Positions 1-7,499 of a stretch of DNA of 20,764 nt are shown piece by piece. Below the pieces are notes generated by a model, which ran no database searches, was not told the DNA's origin, and saw nothing but the letters and a program-made list of their open reading frames with translations. This stretch comes from Acidimicrobiales bacterium (GTDB lineage: Bacteria > Actinomycetota > Acidimicrobiia > Acidimicrobiales > CADCSY01). The position numbers and the translations under genes were made by a program. Every line of letters begins with the position of its first letter. Position 1 is the stretch's first letter. The stretch lies in assembly GCA_030447125.1 (NCBI GenBank), contig JAUJLZ010000010.1, positions 1-20,764 of the forward strand. Direction: 5' to 3'.

Positions 1-512
1 TGGCCTACTCGGGGCTGCGCTGGGGGGAGATGGCCGCCCTCACCGCCGACCGGGTCGACCCCTCCCGACGCTGCATCGTCGTCGATCGCCAGGTGGTGGA
101 GACCCGCCACCAGCTGTGCCTGGGGCCGCCCAAGAACCGCCGGCGGCGCACCACCATGTACCCGGCCCGCACCCCAGAAGGGCTTGACTTGGCCGCCTTG
201 GTCGAGCGTCGACTGGGCGAGGTCGGCGGAGAGGAGTTGCTGTTCCCCTCGCCACGGGGGCACTGGCCCCGGCGCTCCAACTACCGGCGCAACACCTTCG
301 CTCCGGCCGCCGCCGCCGCCGGCTGGCCCACTAGGCCGGGTGGACGCCAGGTCTGGACCTTCCACTCGCTGCGCCACGTCTTTGCCACCTGGGCCCTGGC
401 CCAGCCCGGCGCCCGCATCGAGGACGTGTCCCGCCTGCTGGGCCACTCCACCGTGCGGGTCACCCAGGACCTCTACATCTCCCCCGACGGCGACCTCTTC
501 GAGCGCTTCTAG
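1..512 (+). CDS. Tyrosine recombinase (phage-type integrase), C-terminal part, 5' end outside window
   Basis: This is the catalytic domain of a tyrosine site-specific recombinase, which cuts and rejoins DNA through a phosphotyrosine intermediate. The reading frame is open from the left edge, with the first whole codon at base 3. Counting from there gives 169 residues with all late catalytic motifs: Arg6 in SGLRWGE (the first catalytic Arg), His121-x-x-Arg124 in HSLRH, His148 in LLGHS, and the nucleophile Tyr158 in DLYIS. The first complete ATG, at 30, lies inside the domain and is not the start. Stop is TAG at 510-512. It lies 136 bp upstream of the defence cassette in the same direction, which suggests a role in the island's mobility. 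The N-terminal arm-binding and core-binding domains are not visible, so it is not known whether the gene is complete. The family assignment is secure; the mobility role is inferred. Confidence 0.93.
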   Translation, partial: AYSGLRWGEMAALTADRVDPSRRCIVVDRQVVETRHQLCLGPPKNRRRRTTMYPARTPEGLDLAALVERRLGEVGGEELLFPSPRGHWPRRSNYRRNTFAPAAAAAGWPTRPGGRQVWTFHSLRHVFATWALAQPGARIEDVSRLLGHSTVRVTQDLYISPDGDLFERF

Positions 513-560
513 CGGGCCACGGCGTAGGGGGGTCGTCCGGAAGCACGAGGTGGATGCTAC

Positions 561-630
561 GGACCGCAGTGACGTTTGGTGGCCGGCTCTTGGGTCCCAG
601 GGGGCCCAGGTCCGGGGGACCGTCACAGCG
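561..630. repeat. Inverted-repeat and GGWCC-rich leader, possible operator of the cassette
   Basis: Seen directly: CGCAGTGACG (565-574) and CGTCACAGCG (621-630) form a 10-bp inverted repeat with one mismatch. Between them lies a tight hairpin, GGTCC (609-613) and GGACC (617-621), with a 3-nt loop. GGWCC occurs four times in 61 bp (561-565, 593-597, 609-613, 617-621). The segment lies just upstream of the winged-helix gene and its candidate -10 box, so it is a plausible binding site for that protein or for the methyltransferase. That role is inference, because G/C-rich DNA easily gives short palindromes. Confidence 0.4.
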
Positions 631-636
631 TCCGCG

Positions 637-642
637 TACGAT
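637..642 (+). promoter_or_regulatory. Candidate -10 box of a leaderless promoter for the winged-helix / methyltransferase genes
   Basis: The hexamer TACGAT fits the actinobacterial TANNNT -10 pattern and ends 6 nt before the ATG at 649. Transcription would then start at or next to the start codon. No purine-rich ribosome-binding site precedes 649, which fits leaderless translation. No good -35 is visible. The assignment rests on spacing and the missing Shine-Dalgarno sequence. Confidence 0.42.
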
Positions 643-648
643 GCGGCC

Positions 649-1095
649 ATGGTCGCCCGACCTTCTGGCAGGTCTGCCCCCACGCAGGCACGCGCCCGCA
701 GGGCGCAGGCGTCCGACGATGACGCGGTGCGGCGCTACCTTCGTGCCGTCGTGGGGGCGCAGGTGGCCGCCGGAGACACCGTCGAGGCCTCGAGTGATGC
801 GTTCGTCGCTGTCGCGGCGGGCTGGTCAGCACGAACCGGTGTCGACCGGCGAACCTTGATGGACCTCGGCGTCGAGCGTGCCGTTCTCGACGAGGCGGGT
901 GTGCAACAGCCACCTAGTAATGAGGTACTTCGCAGCTGGTGGCCGACCGGTGCGTTCACGGCCGCCGACCTGGCGCGTCGATCAGGGTTGTCCGAGCCGA
1001 CCGTGCGGCGCGCGATCGCGCGCGACGAGAGTGCCGGTCTGCTCCGTCGGACCGCGGGGCACGGTCGGGCGGTGCTGTGGGAGCGGACGGACTGA
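649..1095 (+). CDS. Small winged-helix protein, probable regulator of the cassette
   Basis: A 148-aa protein. Residues 102-136 read as a winged helix-turn-helix: FTAADLARRSGLSEPTVRRA is a helix-turn-helix, and LLRRTAGHGRAVLW looks like the beta-hairpin wing. The N-terminal part (about 22-85) is charged and predicted helical and was not recognised. The ATG at 649 was chosen because a TANNNT box lies 6 nt upstream and the frame upstream of it runs antisense-like through the integrase. The stop TGA shares a base with the methyltransferase ATG (TGATG, 1093-1097), so the two should be co-transcribed and translationally coupled. By analogy with controller proteins of restriction-modification systems it may set methyltransferase or nuclease levels, but it does not resemble the classical Xre-like C proteins. 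Alternatively it could contribute to target recognition. The fold is fairly clear; the function is inferred. Confidence 0.72.
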   Translation: MVARPSGRSAPTQARARRAQASDDDAVRRYLRAVVGAQVAAGDTVEASSDAFVAVAAGWSARTGVDRRTLMDLGVERAVLDEAGVQQPPSNEVLRSWWPTGAFTAADLARRSGLSEPTVRRAIARDESAGLLRRTAGHGRAVLWERTD

Positions 1096-2969
1096 TGGCT
1101 GCCGCCACGCGCAGCTACGGGGTCACGCTGAGGCGCTCCGCCCCTCTGCGCCTGGCGATGCACCCGGCAGCGCCGGACCAGGGCTTGTTCCGACGCTGGA
1201 TGCAGGATTCCGAGCGGCCGGTGGCAGTCGATCTCTTCTGCGGCGCCGGGGGCCTGACGCTGGGGCTGGAGGAGGCTGGGTACCGCGTCGGGCTCGCGGT
1301 CGACACCGACGAGTGGTCACTTGAGACACACGCTCACAACTTCGAGGGACTCGCGCTCAATCTCGATCTCGCGGAGCCGGAAGTCCGCGATGGCGTGGTG
1401 CGGCTCCTCGATGGGATTGACATCGACCTCGTAGCCGGTGGGCCGCCGTGCCAGCCGTACTCACGGGCTGGTCGGTCGAAGATTCGCAGCTTGGTCGAGG
1501 GTGGAGCCCGGGACGCCCTTGATCATCGGCGGGAACTGTGGCGCGCATTCCTTGATGTCGTCGAGCGGGTCCGCCCCCGGGCCGTCCTCATGGAGAACGT
1601 GCCGGATATGGCACTTGGCGACGACGGGGCGGTCCTGCGCCACATGCTCGCTCGGCTTGAGGCGGCGGGGTACGAAACGGACGCCCGGCTCGTAGACACC
1701 TGGTTCCACGGCGTTCCACAGCACCGGCAGCGACTGGTCGTGGTCGGTCTTCGTAACGGCCAGGAGTTCCGCTGGCCCGATGCCGTTGACAGAGTGACCC
1801 TCCGCGACGCGATCGGGGACATGCCCGTACTTGATCCGTCGTGCGGTGACGTCGGGGCGACCGAGCTGCCGTACGCCGGACCGCAGTCGGATTTTCAGCG
1901 CCGCGCCCGGAAGAACTGCACCGGTGAGCGGGCAGAGGTGGTGCTGGACCACGTGACCCGCCCTGTGCGTCCGGACGACCTAGTGGCGTTCCGGCTGATG
2001 AAACCCGGAACGCTGTACAGCGACCTTCCAGAGGACCTGCGCCGGTACCGGGCAGACATCTTTGACGACAAGTACAACCGCCTCGCATGGGATGACCTGT
2101 CGCGATCGATCACGGCGCACATCGCCAAGGATGGTTACTGGTACATCCATCCGGATCAGCACCGGACCCTGACGGTCCGCGAGGCCGCGAGGATTCAGAC
2201 ATTCCCCGATCACTTCCGATTCGCGGGCACTCGCTCACATCAGTTCGCGCAGATCGGCAATGCGGTGCCACCGGCCGTCGGCGAGGCCATTGGGGCCGCG
2301 ATCCTCGAGGCTCTTCGCGCGGACCCGTGCACAGGAGCGGCGAGTGCCCGGCGATGGCGAGCGGACCTGCGCAAGCGGCTAGTCGAGTGGGCGGAGAGCG
2401 ATGCGGTTGGGGTGCCATGGGCATACCCGGGCGCGGTCTGGCCCGCGGTCGTTGGTCAGGTCATGGGGGGTCGCGGGGAGGTCGGCTGGCCAGGGCCGGG
2501 GGCTGTTCTCGCCTTGGCGCCCACATGGCGCGACGCGACCCCCGGCCTTCTGAACGCACTCGTGACGATGGCGGACCCGGGTCCGCGCCAGGCCGCTGCC
2601 CGTCGGCTCGCCCAGGTCGCCGGCGCTGCTCGGGTCGATCCCAATTTGTGGGATGGACAGGCGTGGCGACGCAGCCCAAGCCTGGGACCAACGGCGCGGG
2701 ACTGGATCGATCTCCTGACAGGTGGTGGCGGGATGGTCGCGTCGACGAGTGTCCTGCGAGTGGCCGCTCGTCTGACGGCGTCGGATATCGACCGTCAGAA
2801 CCGGTTGTCGCACGGCCGAATGGAGCTGGCAAGGCTGATCGGGGACGGCGAGAGCGCCGCGGTGATCAACGCCTCTCTCCACCGGTTGGGATCCACGATC
2901 TGCACTGCGGACGACGCCGGCTGCCCGCGCTGCCCACTGCTGGAACTGTGCGGGAGTGCCGGATGTTAG
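1095..2969 (+). CDS. C5-cytosine DNA methyltransferase with C-terminal endonuclease III-like iron-sulphur extension
   Basis: A 624-aa protein that transfers methyl from S-adenosylmethionine to C5 of cytosine in a target of unknown sequence. The methyltransferase occupies about residues 40-410: motif I DLFCGAGG (46-53), motif IV GGPPCQPYS (115-123, catalytic Cys119), motif VI ENVP (167-170), motif VIII QHRQR (209-213), motif IX around TVREAARIQTFP (360-371) and motif X QIGNAVPP (386-393). Residues about 415-624 are extra. They end in Cys603-x6-Cys610-x2-Cys613-x5-Cys619, the exact [4Fe-4S] spacing of endonuclease III and MutY glycosylases. The stretch before it (about 470-600) can be aligned by eye to a HhH-GPD fold, but the catalytic Lys would be Arg536 and the catalytic Asp would be Ser550, so it may be a non-catalytic DNA-binding module. 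The start overlaps the upstream TGA; the frame also extends upstream to 939, but that would overlap the winged-helix gene. It is convergent with vsr, with 2 bp between the stops. Confidence 0.93.
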   Translation: MAAATRSYGVTLRRSAPLRLAMHPAAPDQGLFRRWMQDSERPVAVDLFCGAGGLTLGLEEAGYRVGLAVDTDEWSLETHAHNFEGLALNLDLAEPEVRDGVVRLLDGIDIDLVAGGPPCQPYSRAGRSKIRSLVEGGARDALDHRRELWRAFLDVVERVRPRAVLMENVPDMALGDDGAVLRHMLARLEAAGYETDARLVDTWFHGVPQHRQRLVVVGLRNGQEFRWPDAVDRVTLRDAIGDMPVLDPSCGDVGATELPYAGPQSDFQRRARKNCTGERAEVVLDHVTRPVRPDDLVAFRLMKPGTLYSDLPEDLRRYRADIFDDKYNRLAWDDLSRSITAHIAKDGYWYIHPDQHRTLTVREAARIQTFPDHFRFAGTRSHQFAQIGNAVPPAVGEAIGAAILEALRADPCTGAASARRWRADLRKRLVEWAESDAVGVPWAYPGAVWPAVVGQVMGGRGEVGWPGPGAVLALAPTWRDATPGLLNALVTMADPGPRQAAARRLAQVAGAARVDPNLWDGQAWRRSPSLGPTARDWIDLLTGGGGMVASTSVLRVAARLTASDIDRQNRLSHGRMELARLIGDGESAAVINASLHRLGSTICTADDAGCPRCPLLELCGSAGC

Positions 2970-2971
2970 GG

Positions 2972-3424
2972 TTACCGGCCAGCGGCCCCTCGCGCCGTCC
3001 GCAAGCGCCATTGGCTTTCGATCTCGTCCGCCGCGATGCTGGGCAGTTCGTGCTCCCAGACGCGGAGAACCAGCCAGCCATCGGCCATCAATGCCTCAGT
3101 GTTGCGACCATCCCGGGCGCGATTGGCACCGAGCTTCGTCTGCCACCAGTCGGCGTTGGCTTTCGGGGCGACAGCGTGCTCGGGGCAGCCGTGCCAGAAG
3201 CATCCATCGACGAAGATCGCTATGCGGGCCCGACCGAGAACCACATCCGGCCGCCCCGGCAGGCCGCGCACGTTCACCTGGAAGCGCAGACCGCGGCGGT
3301 GCAGCTCGCGGCGCAGGGCGATCTCGGGCGCGGTCCCGGTGGTACGCAGGGAGGACATAAATCGACGTACGGCCGGGGTCGAGGCGGGCGGCCGGCCAGA
3401 GGTGATCTCGCGACCCGCACGCAC
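2972..3424 (-). CDS. vsr: Very short patch repair (Vsr) endonuclease
   Basis: Vsr nicks 5' of the T in T:G mismatches left when 5-methylcytosine deaminates, and so protects methylated sites from mutation. From the GTG at 3424 the protein is 150 aa, close to the ~155 aa of E. coli Vsr. Visible motifs are the N-terminal FMSSLRTTGTAPE (22-34); LPGRPDVV with the likely catalytic Asp60; the zinc/active-site loop FVDGCFWHGCPEH (71-83); and VWEHEL (122-127). In classical Vsr the last motif is WEC, so a Cys zinc ligand is replaced here by His. The ATG at 3358 (128 aa) would cut into the conserved N-terminal motif, so the longer form is preferred, although no clear ribosome-binding site supports GTG 3424. 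The gene lies antisense between the methyltransferase and the ATPase: its stop is 2 bp from the methyltransferase stop, and its start is 9 bp from the divergent ATPase ATG. Confidence 0.9.
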   Translation of the reverse strand: MRAGREITSGRPPASTPAVRRFMSSLRTTGTAPEIALRRELHRRGLRFQVNVRGLPGRPDVVLGRARIAIFVDGCFWHGCPEHAVAPKANADWWQTKLGANRARDGRNTEALMADGWLVLRVWEHELPSIAADEIESQWRLRTARGAAGR

Positions 3425-3433
3425 GGGTAGATC

Positions 3434-4813
3434 ATGGCCCAAGCCCGGAAGGCTCGACCGCGAGTAGAGGGGATCGTCCCGTCCGCAGCCCGCACCGTTG
3501 CCTCGCTGCGCGACATCGGTTACGACACGCCCCGAGCCACTGCCGACCTGGTGGACAACAGCCTTACGGCGAAGGCCACCGAGGTTGACGTCACACTCCA
3601 TTTTGACGGCGCCGATTCCTGGATACGTGTTGCCGACAATGGCGAGGGCATGGACGCCGCGACGCTGTTGGAGGCCATGCGGTACGGGTCGCAGCGCGAC
3701 TACGCGACGGACGACCTCGGCAAGTTCGGCTTCGGCCTGAAGACCGCATCCACCTCGCAGTGCCGGCGCCTGACCGTTGCGTCGCGGCGCTCCCCGCAGT
3801 ATGCACGGATGGAGGTGCGCTGTCTGGATCTCGGCCACATCGAGCGCACCAACGAGTGGGAGGTCTTGGTCCTCGATGGCGCCGACCGTCCGACGCAGGT
3901 CACCGAGCCAATTCAGACTGAGACCGGAACGGTCGTGCTGTGGCAGGACCTCGATCGCATCCTGGAGTACAAAGACCCCTGGGGAGAGTGGGCCCGCCGC
4001 AAGATGCTCTCGCTGGCCGAGGAGATCGACCTCCACCTAGGGATGGTGTTCCACCGCTTCCTCGCTGGGGAGGTGCGCGGCCGCCGCCTGAGGATCACCG
4101 TCAACGGCTCGAAGGTGGAGCCGTGGGATCCCTTCTGCAGGGACCAGCCGAGGACCGAGGAGCTCCCCGCCAAGGACTTGGTCGTAGCCGGCGCCGACGG
4201 GGTGGGTATCGTCCGGGTGCATCCGTTTGTGCTACCGCGCCAGACGGAGTTCTCCAGCGACGCCGCTTGGCGGAGGGCGTCGGGGCCAGCGAACTGGAAC
4301 CGGCAGCAGGGCTTCTACGTCTACCGCGCCCACCGGATGATCCAGTCCGGCGGGTGGAACCGGCTGCGGACCGCCGACGAGCACCTCAAGATGGCGCGGG
4401 TCTCGCTTGACTTCTACCCGGACCTCGATGCCGTGTTCGGGATCAACATCGCCAAGGCCTACGTGAACCTACCGGAGGACCTCAAGGGTCAGCTGGAACC
4501 GCTGGTCTCGCAGGTGACCCGACGAGCTGATCAGCGCTACCGCACGGCTAGCCCGGCCGGCACTGGCGGATCTTCCGGCGGTGGCTCGCGACGACGGCAG
4601 GGCGGCAACGGTGAGGTCGGTGGACAGTCGGGTGGTCAGAAGGGCGGAGCCGACGGTGATGGCGCACGCGGTGGGCCTCCGGGTCCGCGGGTCCGACCGC
4701 GCCGTGCGATCGAGGACGCGGCTCTGAGCGCAGGCCAGCAGCCAGCCCTCGAGAAGATCGTCCAGGCGCTGCGCGAGCGCTACCCGGAGGTGGCCCGTGA
4801 CCTCGGCTGGTGA
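3434..4813 (+). CDS. MORC/MutL-like GHKL ATPase of the restriction cassette
   Basis: A 459-aa ATPase of the Bergerat (GHKL) fold. It has the N-box DLVDNS (38-43), the G1 box DNGEGM (68-73) and the G2 loop GKFGFGLKTAS (96-106). The position of the usual general-base Glu is Asp38. The S5-type second domain carries GFYVYRAHRMIQSGGW (293-308), a signature shared with MORC and related bacterial ATPases. After about residue 372 comes a Gly/Ser/Arg-rich flexible linker to about 425, then a helical C-terminal tail that could be a partner-docking segment. Such ATPases usually dimerise on ATP binding and clamp DNA. The gene ends 17 bp inside the Z1 gene, so their products probably act together. The ATG at 3434 is only 9 bp from the divergent vsr start, and its promoter would have to lie within vsr. 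The family is secure; the clamp role is inferred from relatives. Confidence 0.92.
   Translation: MAQARKARPRVEGIVPSAARTVASLRDIGYDTPRATADLVDNSLTAKATEVDVTLHFDGADSWIRVADNGEGMDAATLLEAMRYGSQRDYATDDLGKFGFGLKTASTSQCRRLTVASRRSPQYARMEVRCLDLGHIERTNEWEVLVLDGADRPTQVTEPIQTETGTVVLWQDLDRILEYKDPWGEWARRKMLSLAEEIDLHLGMVFHRFLAGEVRGRRLRITVNGSKVEPWDPFCRDQPRTEELPAKDLVVAGADGVGIVRVHPFVLPRQTEFSSDAAWRRASGPANWNRQQGFYVYRAHRMIQSGGWNRLRTADEHLKMARVSLDFYPDLDAVFGINIAKAYVNLPEDLKGQLEPLVSQVTRRADQRYRTASPAGTGGSSGGGSRRRQGGNGEVGGQSGGQKGGADGDGARGGPPGPRVRPRRAIEDAALSAGQQPALEKIVQALRERYPEVARDLGW
4786..4790 (+). promoter_or_regulatory. Strong ribosome-binding site for the Z1 gene
   Basis: GGAGG lies inside the 3' end of the GHKL ATPase gene, 6 nt upstream of the GTG at 4797. 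It decides that start and predicts translational coupling across the 17-bp overlap. Confidence 0.75.
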
Positions 4814-7499
4814 ACGGATCCGCATAGAGGGTCATCTGCATCTGGCGCGCGCCCTCATGGAGCGCGACGGGCTCAACATCCGCGGTGCGCTGCAGCAACT
4901 CAGCCCCTTGGTGCCGCCCGAGGACCACGATGCCGTCGAGGAACTGTGGCACGGCCAGACCTCGACCACGATCACCGTCCTAGAGCCGGCGGCGCTGAGT
5001 GCCGGCGGTCCGCGGCCCTGGGCGCAGGATCTCGACACCTCCCAGGGCTACTACTGGCCACGCCAGCAGTCGTTCCTGCGCAACGTTCTGCACCGCGCCG
5101 ACTTCGAGATCGACAGCCTCGATCGCTCCAGTGACCTTGTGCTCGCCCATCTGGAGGACCCGCACTCACCGGACCCGTTCAACGTGCGCGGGCTTGTCGT
5201 CGGGTACGTGCAGAGCGGCAAGACCGCGAATTTCTCGGCGCTCATCGCCAAGGCCGTGGATGCAGGCTACCGCATTGTGATCGTTCTGTCCGGTCTGCAC
5301 AATACGCTGCGACAGCAGACACAGCACCGGTTGCAGCGCGACCTCGGCCACGAGGACACACCGGGAGTGGGTTCGCCGGAGCCGACGCACGTCTGGGTGT
5401 GGATGACCGGTGACCAGCTCAACGGTGACTTCAATCCGGCAGGCCAGAACGCCGGCGTGCTGCAGGGCAACAACCAGGTCATCCTCGTCGTCAAGAAGAA
5501 CAAGAGCCGCCTGGACCGGCTGATCGGATGGATGCGCAATAAGGTTCCGGCGCACGTTCCGGTGCTCATTGTTGACGACGAGGCGGACCAGGCGTCGGTC
5601 AACACCGGTGGCAACCGGTCGGGCTACGAACCCGATCCAGATGCCACCGACCTGACGGCCGAGGACGTCGACGGCGAGTTCACCCCGGACGAGCTGGACC
5701 CGAGCGCCATCAACCGGCGCATCCGCGAACTGCTGCGGCTCTTCGCCCGCGTCTCCTACGTGGCGTACACGGCGACACCGTTCGCCAACGTGTTGATCGA
5801 TCCGAACGCGATCGACCGCGAGGCTGGGAACGACCTTTTCCCACGGGACTTCATCCTGTCGCTGCCCAAGCCGCCGGGCAGTCGGTACGTCGGCACGGAG
5901 CGCCTCTTTGGGCGGGATCAGCTTCCCGGTGACGCCGACGATGTGCAGGGCCTGGATGTCATCGAGATCGTCCCCGACCATGACGTGCCGATGCTGATCC
6001 CGCCGCGCCGGAGCAACGAGCGTCCGACCATCCCACCGTCGCTGCAGCAGGCGCTGCGCGATTACGTGGTGGCGTCGGCCGCCTGGCTGCAGCGGGCCGG
6101 GCGGGACGTGCCCTGCACGATGCTGGTGCACACCGACATGCGCAAGGCGCTGCAGGACGACATTGCCGATGAGATTGAGGCTGAGCTGGCGTCGCTCCGG
6201 CAGGGATGGAAGTACGACGGCGACGGGGTGCTCCGCGCCGAGCTGGCGCACCGCTGGGAGACCGGGTTCCGGCCGGGCTGTGCAGCAGTCAACCTTGACT
6301 GGGACGTGCCGTTTGCCGACATCGAGGCCGGCGTGGCACAGCTCCTCAACGACGGCATCCCGGTGCGGCGCCTGAACTCGAATCATCTCGACACCGCCGA
6401 CTTTGAGCAGGAGCCAACGCTGAAGGCCGTGCTCGTGGGGGGAAACAAGCTCTCCCGCGGCGTCACCATCGAGGGACTGCTTATCTCGTACTACGTCCGG
6501 CTGTCGCCTTACTACGACACGCTGCTGCAGATGGGCCGCTGGTTCGGCTTCCGCGGTGAGTACGTGGACCTGACCCGGCTGTACAGCACCCAGCTCCTGG
6601 TCTCGTGGTTCCACGACCTGGCCACGGCCGAGGAGGATCTCCGACGGCAGATCGAGCTGTACGACAGACGTCGGGCCACGCCGCTGGACTTCGCGCCCAA
6701 GATCATGAGCCACCCGGTGATGCTCGTCACGGCCGAGAACAAGATGCGGGATGCCCGGGAGATCACTCAGTCCTACGCGGGGGAGCTGGTGCAGACGCTG
6801 CGGTTCCCATTCGGTGATCCCGCGCTCGGTGACCACTTGCTGGAGAACCTGGAGTACACCCGGCAGATGCTGTCGTCGCTCGGCCCGCCGTCAGTGACCG
6901 AGAACGGTCAGCCGGGATGGATCGACGTTGACGTTGGTTTCGTTCAGGAGTTTCTCGACAACTTCTGGGTGATGGAGCAGACGTCCATCCATCCGCCGAC
7001 GGTCCGGGCGTACATCCAGGCGCAGACTGTTCAGCGGGAGTTGACGCGGTGGCGGGTGTTGGTGTGCGCGGCATCGACCCCCACAGAGCGTTTGGGGACC
7101 GAGGAACTTGGCATCGAGGACATGGGACGCGTCGGCCTGATCAACCGCAGCCGACTCGCCAAGGACCCGACGTCGCTCGGCGTCATCACTGATCCGGCTG
7201 ATGAGCTCTTTGGCGTCACGCCCAGCGACATCGCGGACGCTGAGGAGCGCGCAGCCAACCGCGAGTACCCGACAAGGGGCCGGGCGTACCGTTCGAAGCG
7301 CAGCCCGGAGGAGGGGCTGCTGCTGCTCTATCCGATCAGTGGACACTCTCAGCCCGGACGCAATGCCCGAAACCGCGTCGCCCTCTTCGATGAGACTGAC
7401 GACCCCCTGACCGTTGTTGGTCTGGCGGTCAGCTTCCCGGTGTCCGAATCGCCGGCAACGGTCACCTACGTGCAGGGACCCGAGAGCCGCCGCCGGTGA
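4797..7499 (+). CDS. Z1-domain P-loop ATPase of the restriction cassette
   Basis: A 900-aa protein with a helicase-like (SF2-like) ATPase core known as the Z1 domain. Visible motifs are Walker A GYVQSGKT (136-143), Walker B VDDEAD (259-264), a motif III-like TATPFA (325-330), the KLSRGVTIEGLL stretch and the arginine-finger-like QMGRWFGFR (578-586). The order and wording of these motifs are characteristic of Z1 proteins, which are recurrent partners of MORC-like ATPases and DUF4420 nucleases in predicted restriction systems. The likely role is ATP-driven DNA translocation or remodelling that licenses the nucleases; this is inferred. The long C-terminal region (about 620-900) was not matched to a known domain. 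GTG 4797 is supported by the GGAGG 6 nt upstream. The stop shares the GTGA overlap with the next gene, so the four plus-strand genes 3434-9258 form one translationally coupled unit. Confidence 0.92.
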   Translation: MTSAGERIRIEGHLHLARALMERDGLNIRGALQQLSPLVPPEDHDAVEELWHGQTSTTITVLEPAALSAGGPRPWAQDLDTSQGYYWPRQQSFLRNVLHRADFEIDSLDRSSDLVLAHLEDPHSPDPFNVRGLVVGYVQSGKTANFSALIAKAVDAGYRIVIVLSGLHNTLRQQTQHRLQRDLGHEDTPGVGSPEPTHVWVWMTGDQLNGDFNPAGQNAGVLQGNNQVILVVKKNKSRLDRLIGWMRNKVPAHVPVLIVDDEADQASVNTGGNRSGYEPDPDATDLTAEDVDGEFTPDELDPSAINRRIRELLRLFARVSYVAYTATPFANVLIDPNAIDREAGNDLFPRDFILSLPKPPGSRYVGTERLFGRDQLPGDADDVQGLDVIEIVPDHDVPMLIPPRRSNERPTIPPSLQQALRDYVVASAAWLQRAGRDVPCTMLVHTDMRKALQDDIADEIEAELASLRQGWKYDGDGVLRAELAHRWETGFRPGCAAVNLDWDVPFADIEAGVAQLLNDGIPVRRLNSNHLDTADFEQEPTLKAVLVGGNKLSRGVTIEGLLISYYVRLSPYYDTLLQMGRWFGFRGEYVDLTRLYSTQLLVSWFHDLATAEEDLRRQIELYDRRRATPLDFAPKIMSHPVMLVTAENKMRDAREITQSYAGELVQTLRFPFGDPALGDHLLENLEYTRQMLSSLGPPSVTENGQPGWIDVDVGFVQEFLDNFWVMEQTSIHPPTVRAYIQAQTVQRELTRWRVLVCAASTPTERLGTEELGIEDMGRVGLINRSRLAKDPTSLGVITDPADELFGVTPSDIADAEERAANREYPTRGRAYRSKRSPEEGLLLLYPISGHSQPGRNARNRVALFDETDDPLTVVGLAVSFPVSESPATVTYVQGPESRRR

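Noticed and set aside
184..648. Upstream extension of the winged-helix reading frame through the integrase gene
   Set aside because: It overlaps the integrase in a different frame, the amino-acid pattern is Pro/Ser/Thr-rich shadow sequence, and ATG 649 has a suitable promoter spacing.
939..1094. Longer methyltransferase starting at 939
   Set aside because: It would overlap the winged-helix gene by 157 bp in another frame; the TGATG junction at 1093-1097 and the family pattern support 1095.
5166..6836. A 556-codon minus-strand open frame opposite the Z1 gene
   Set aside because: It is antisense to a clearly coding gene and has a biased composition with no recognisable motif.
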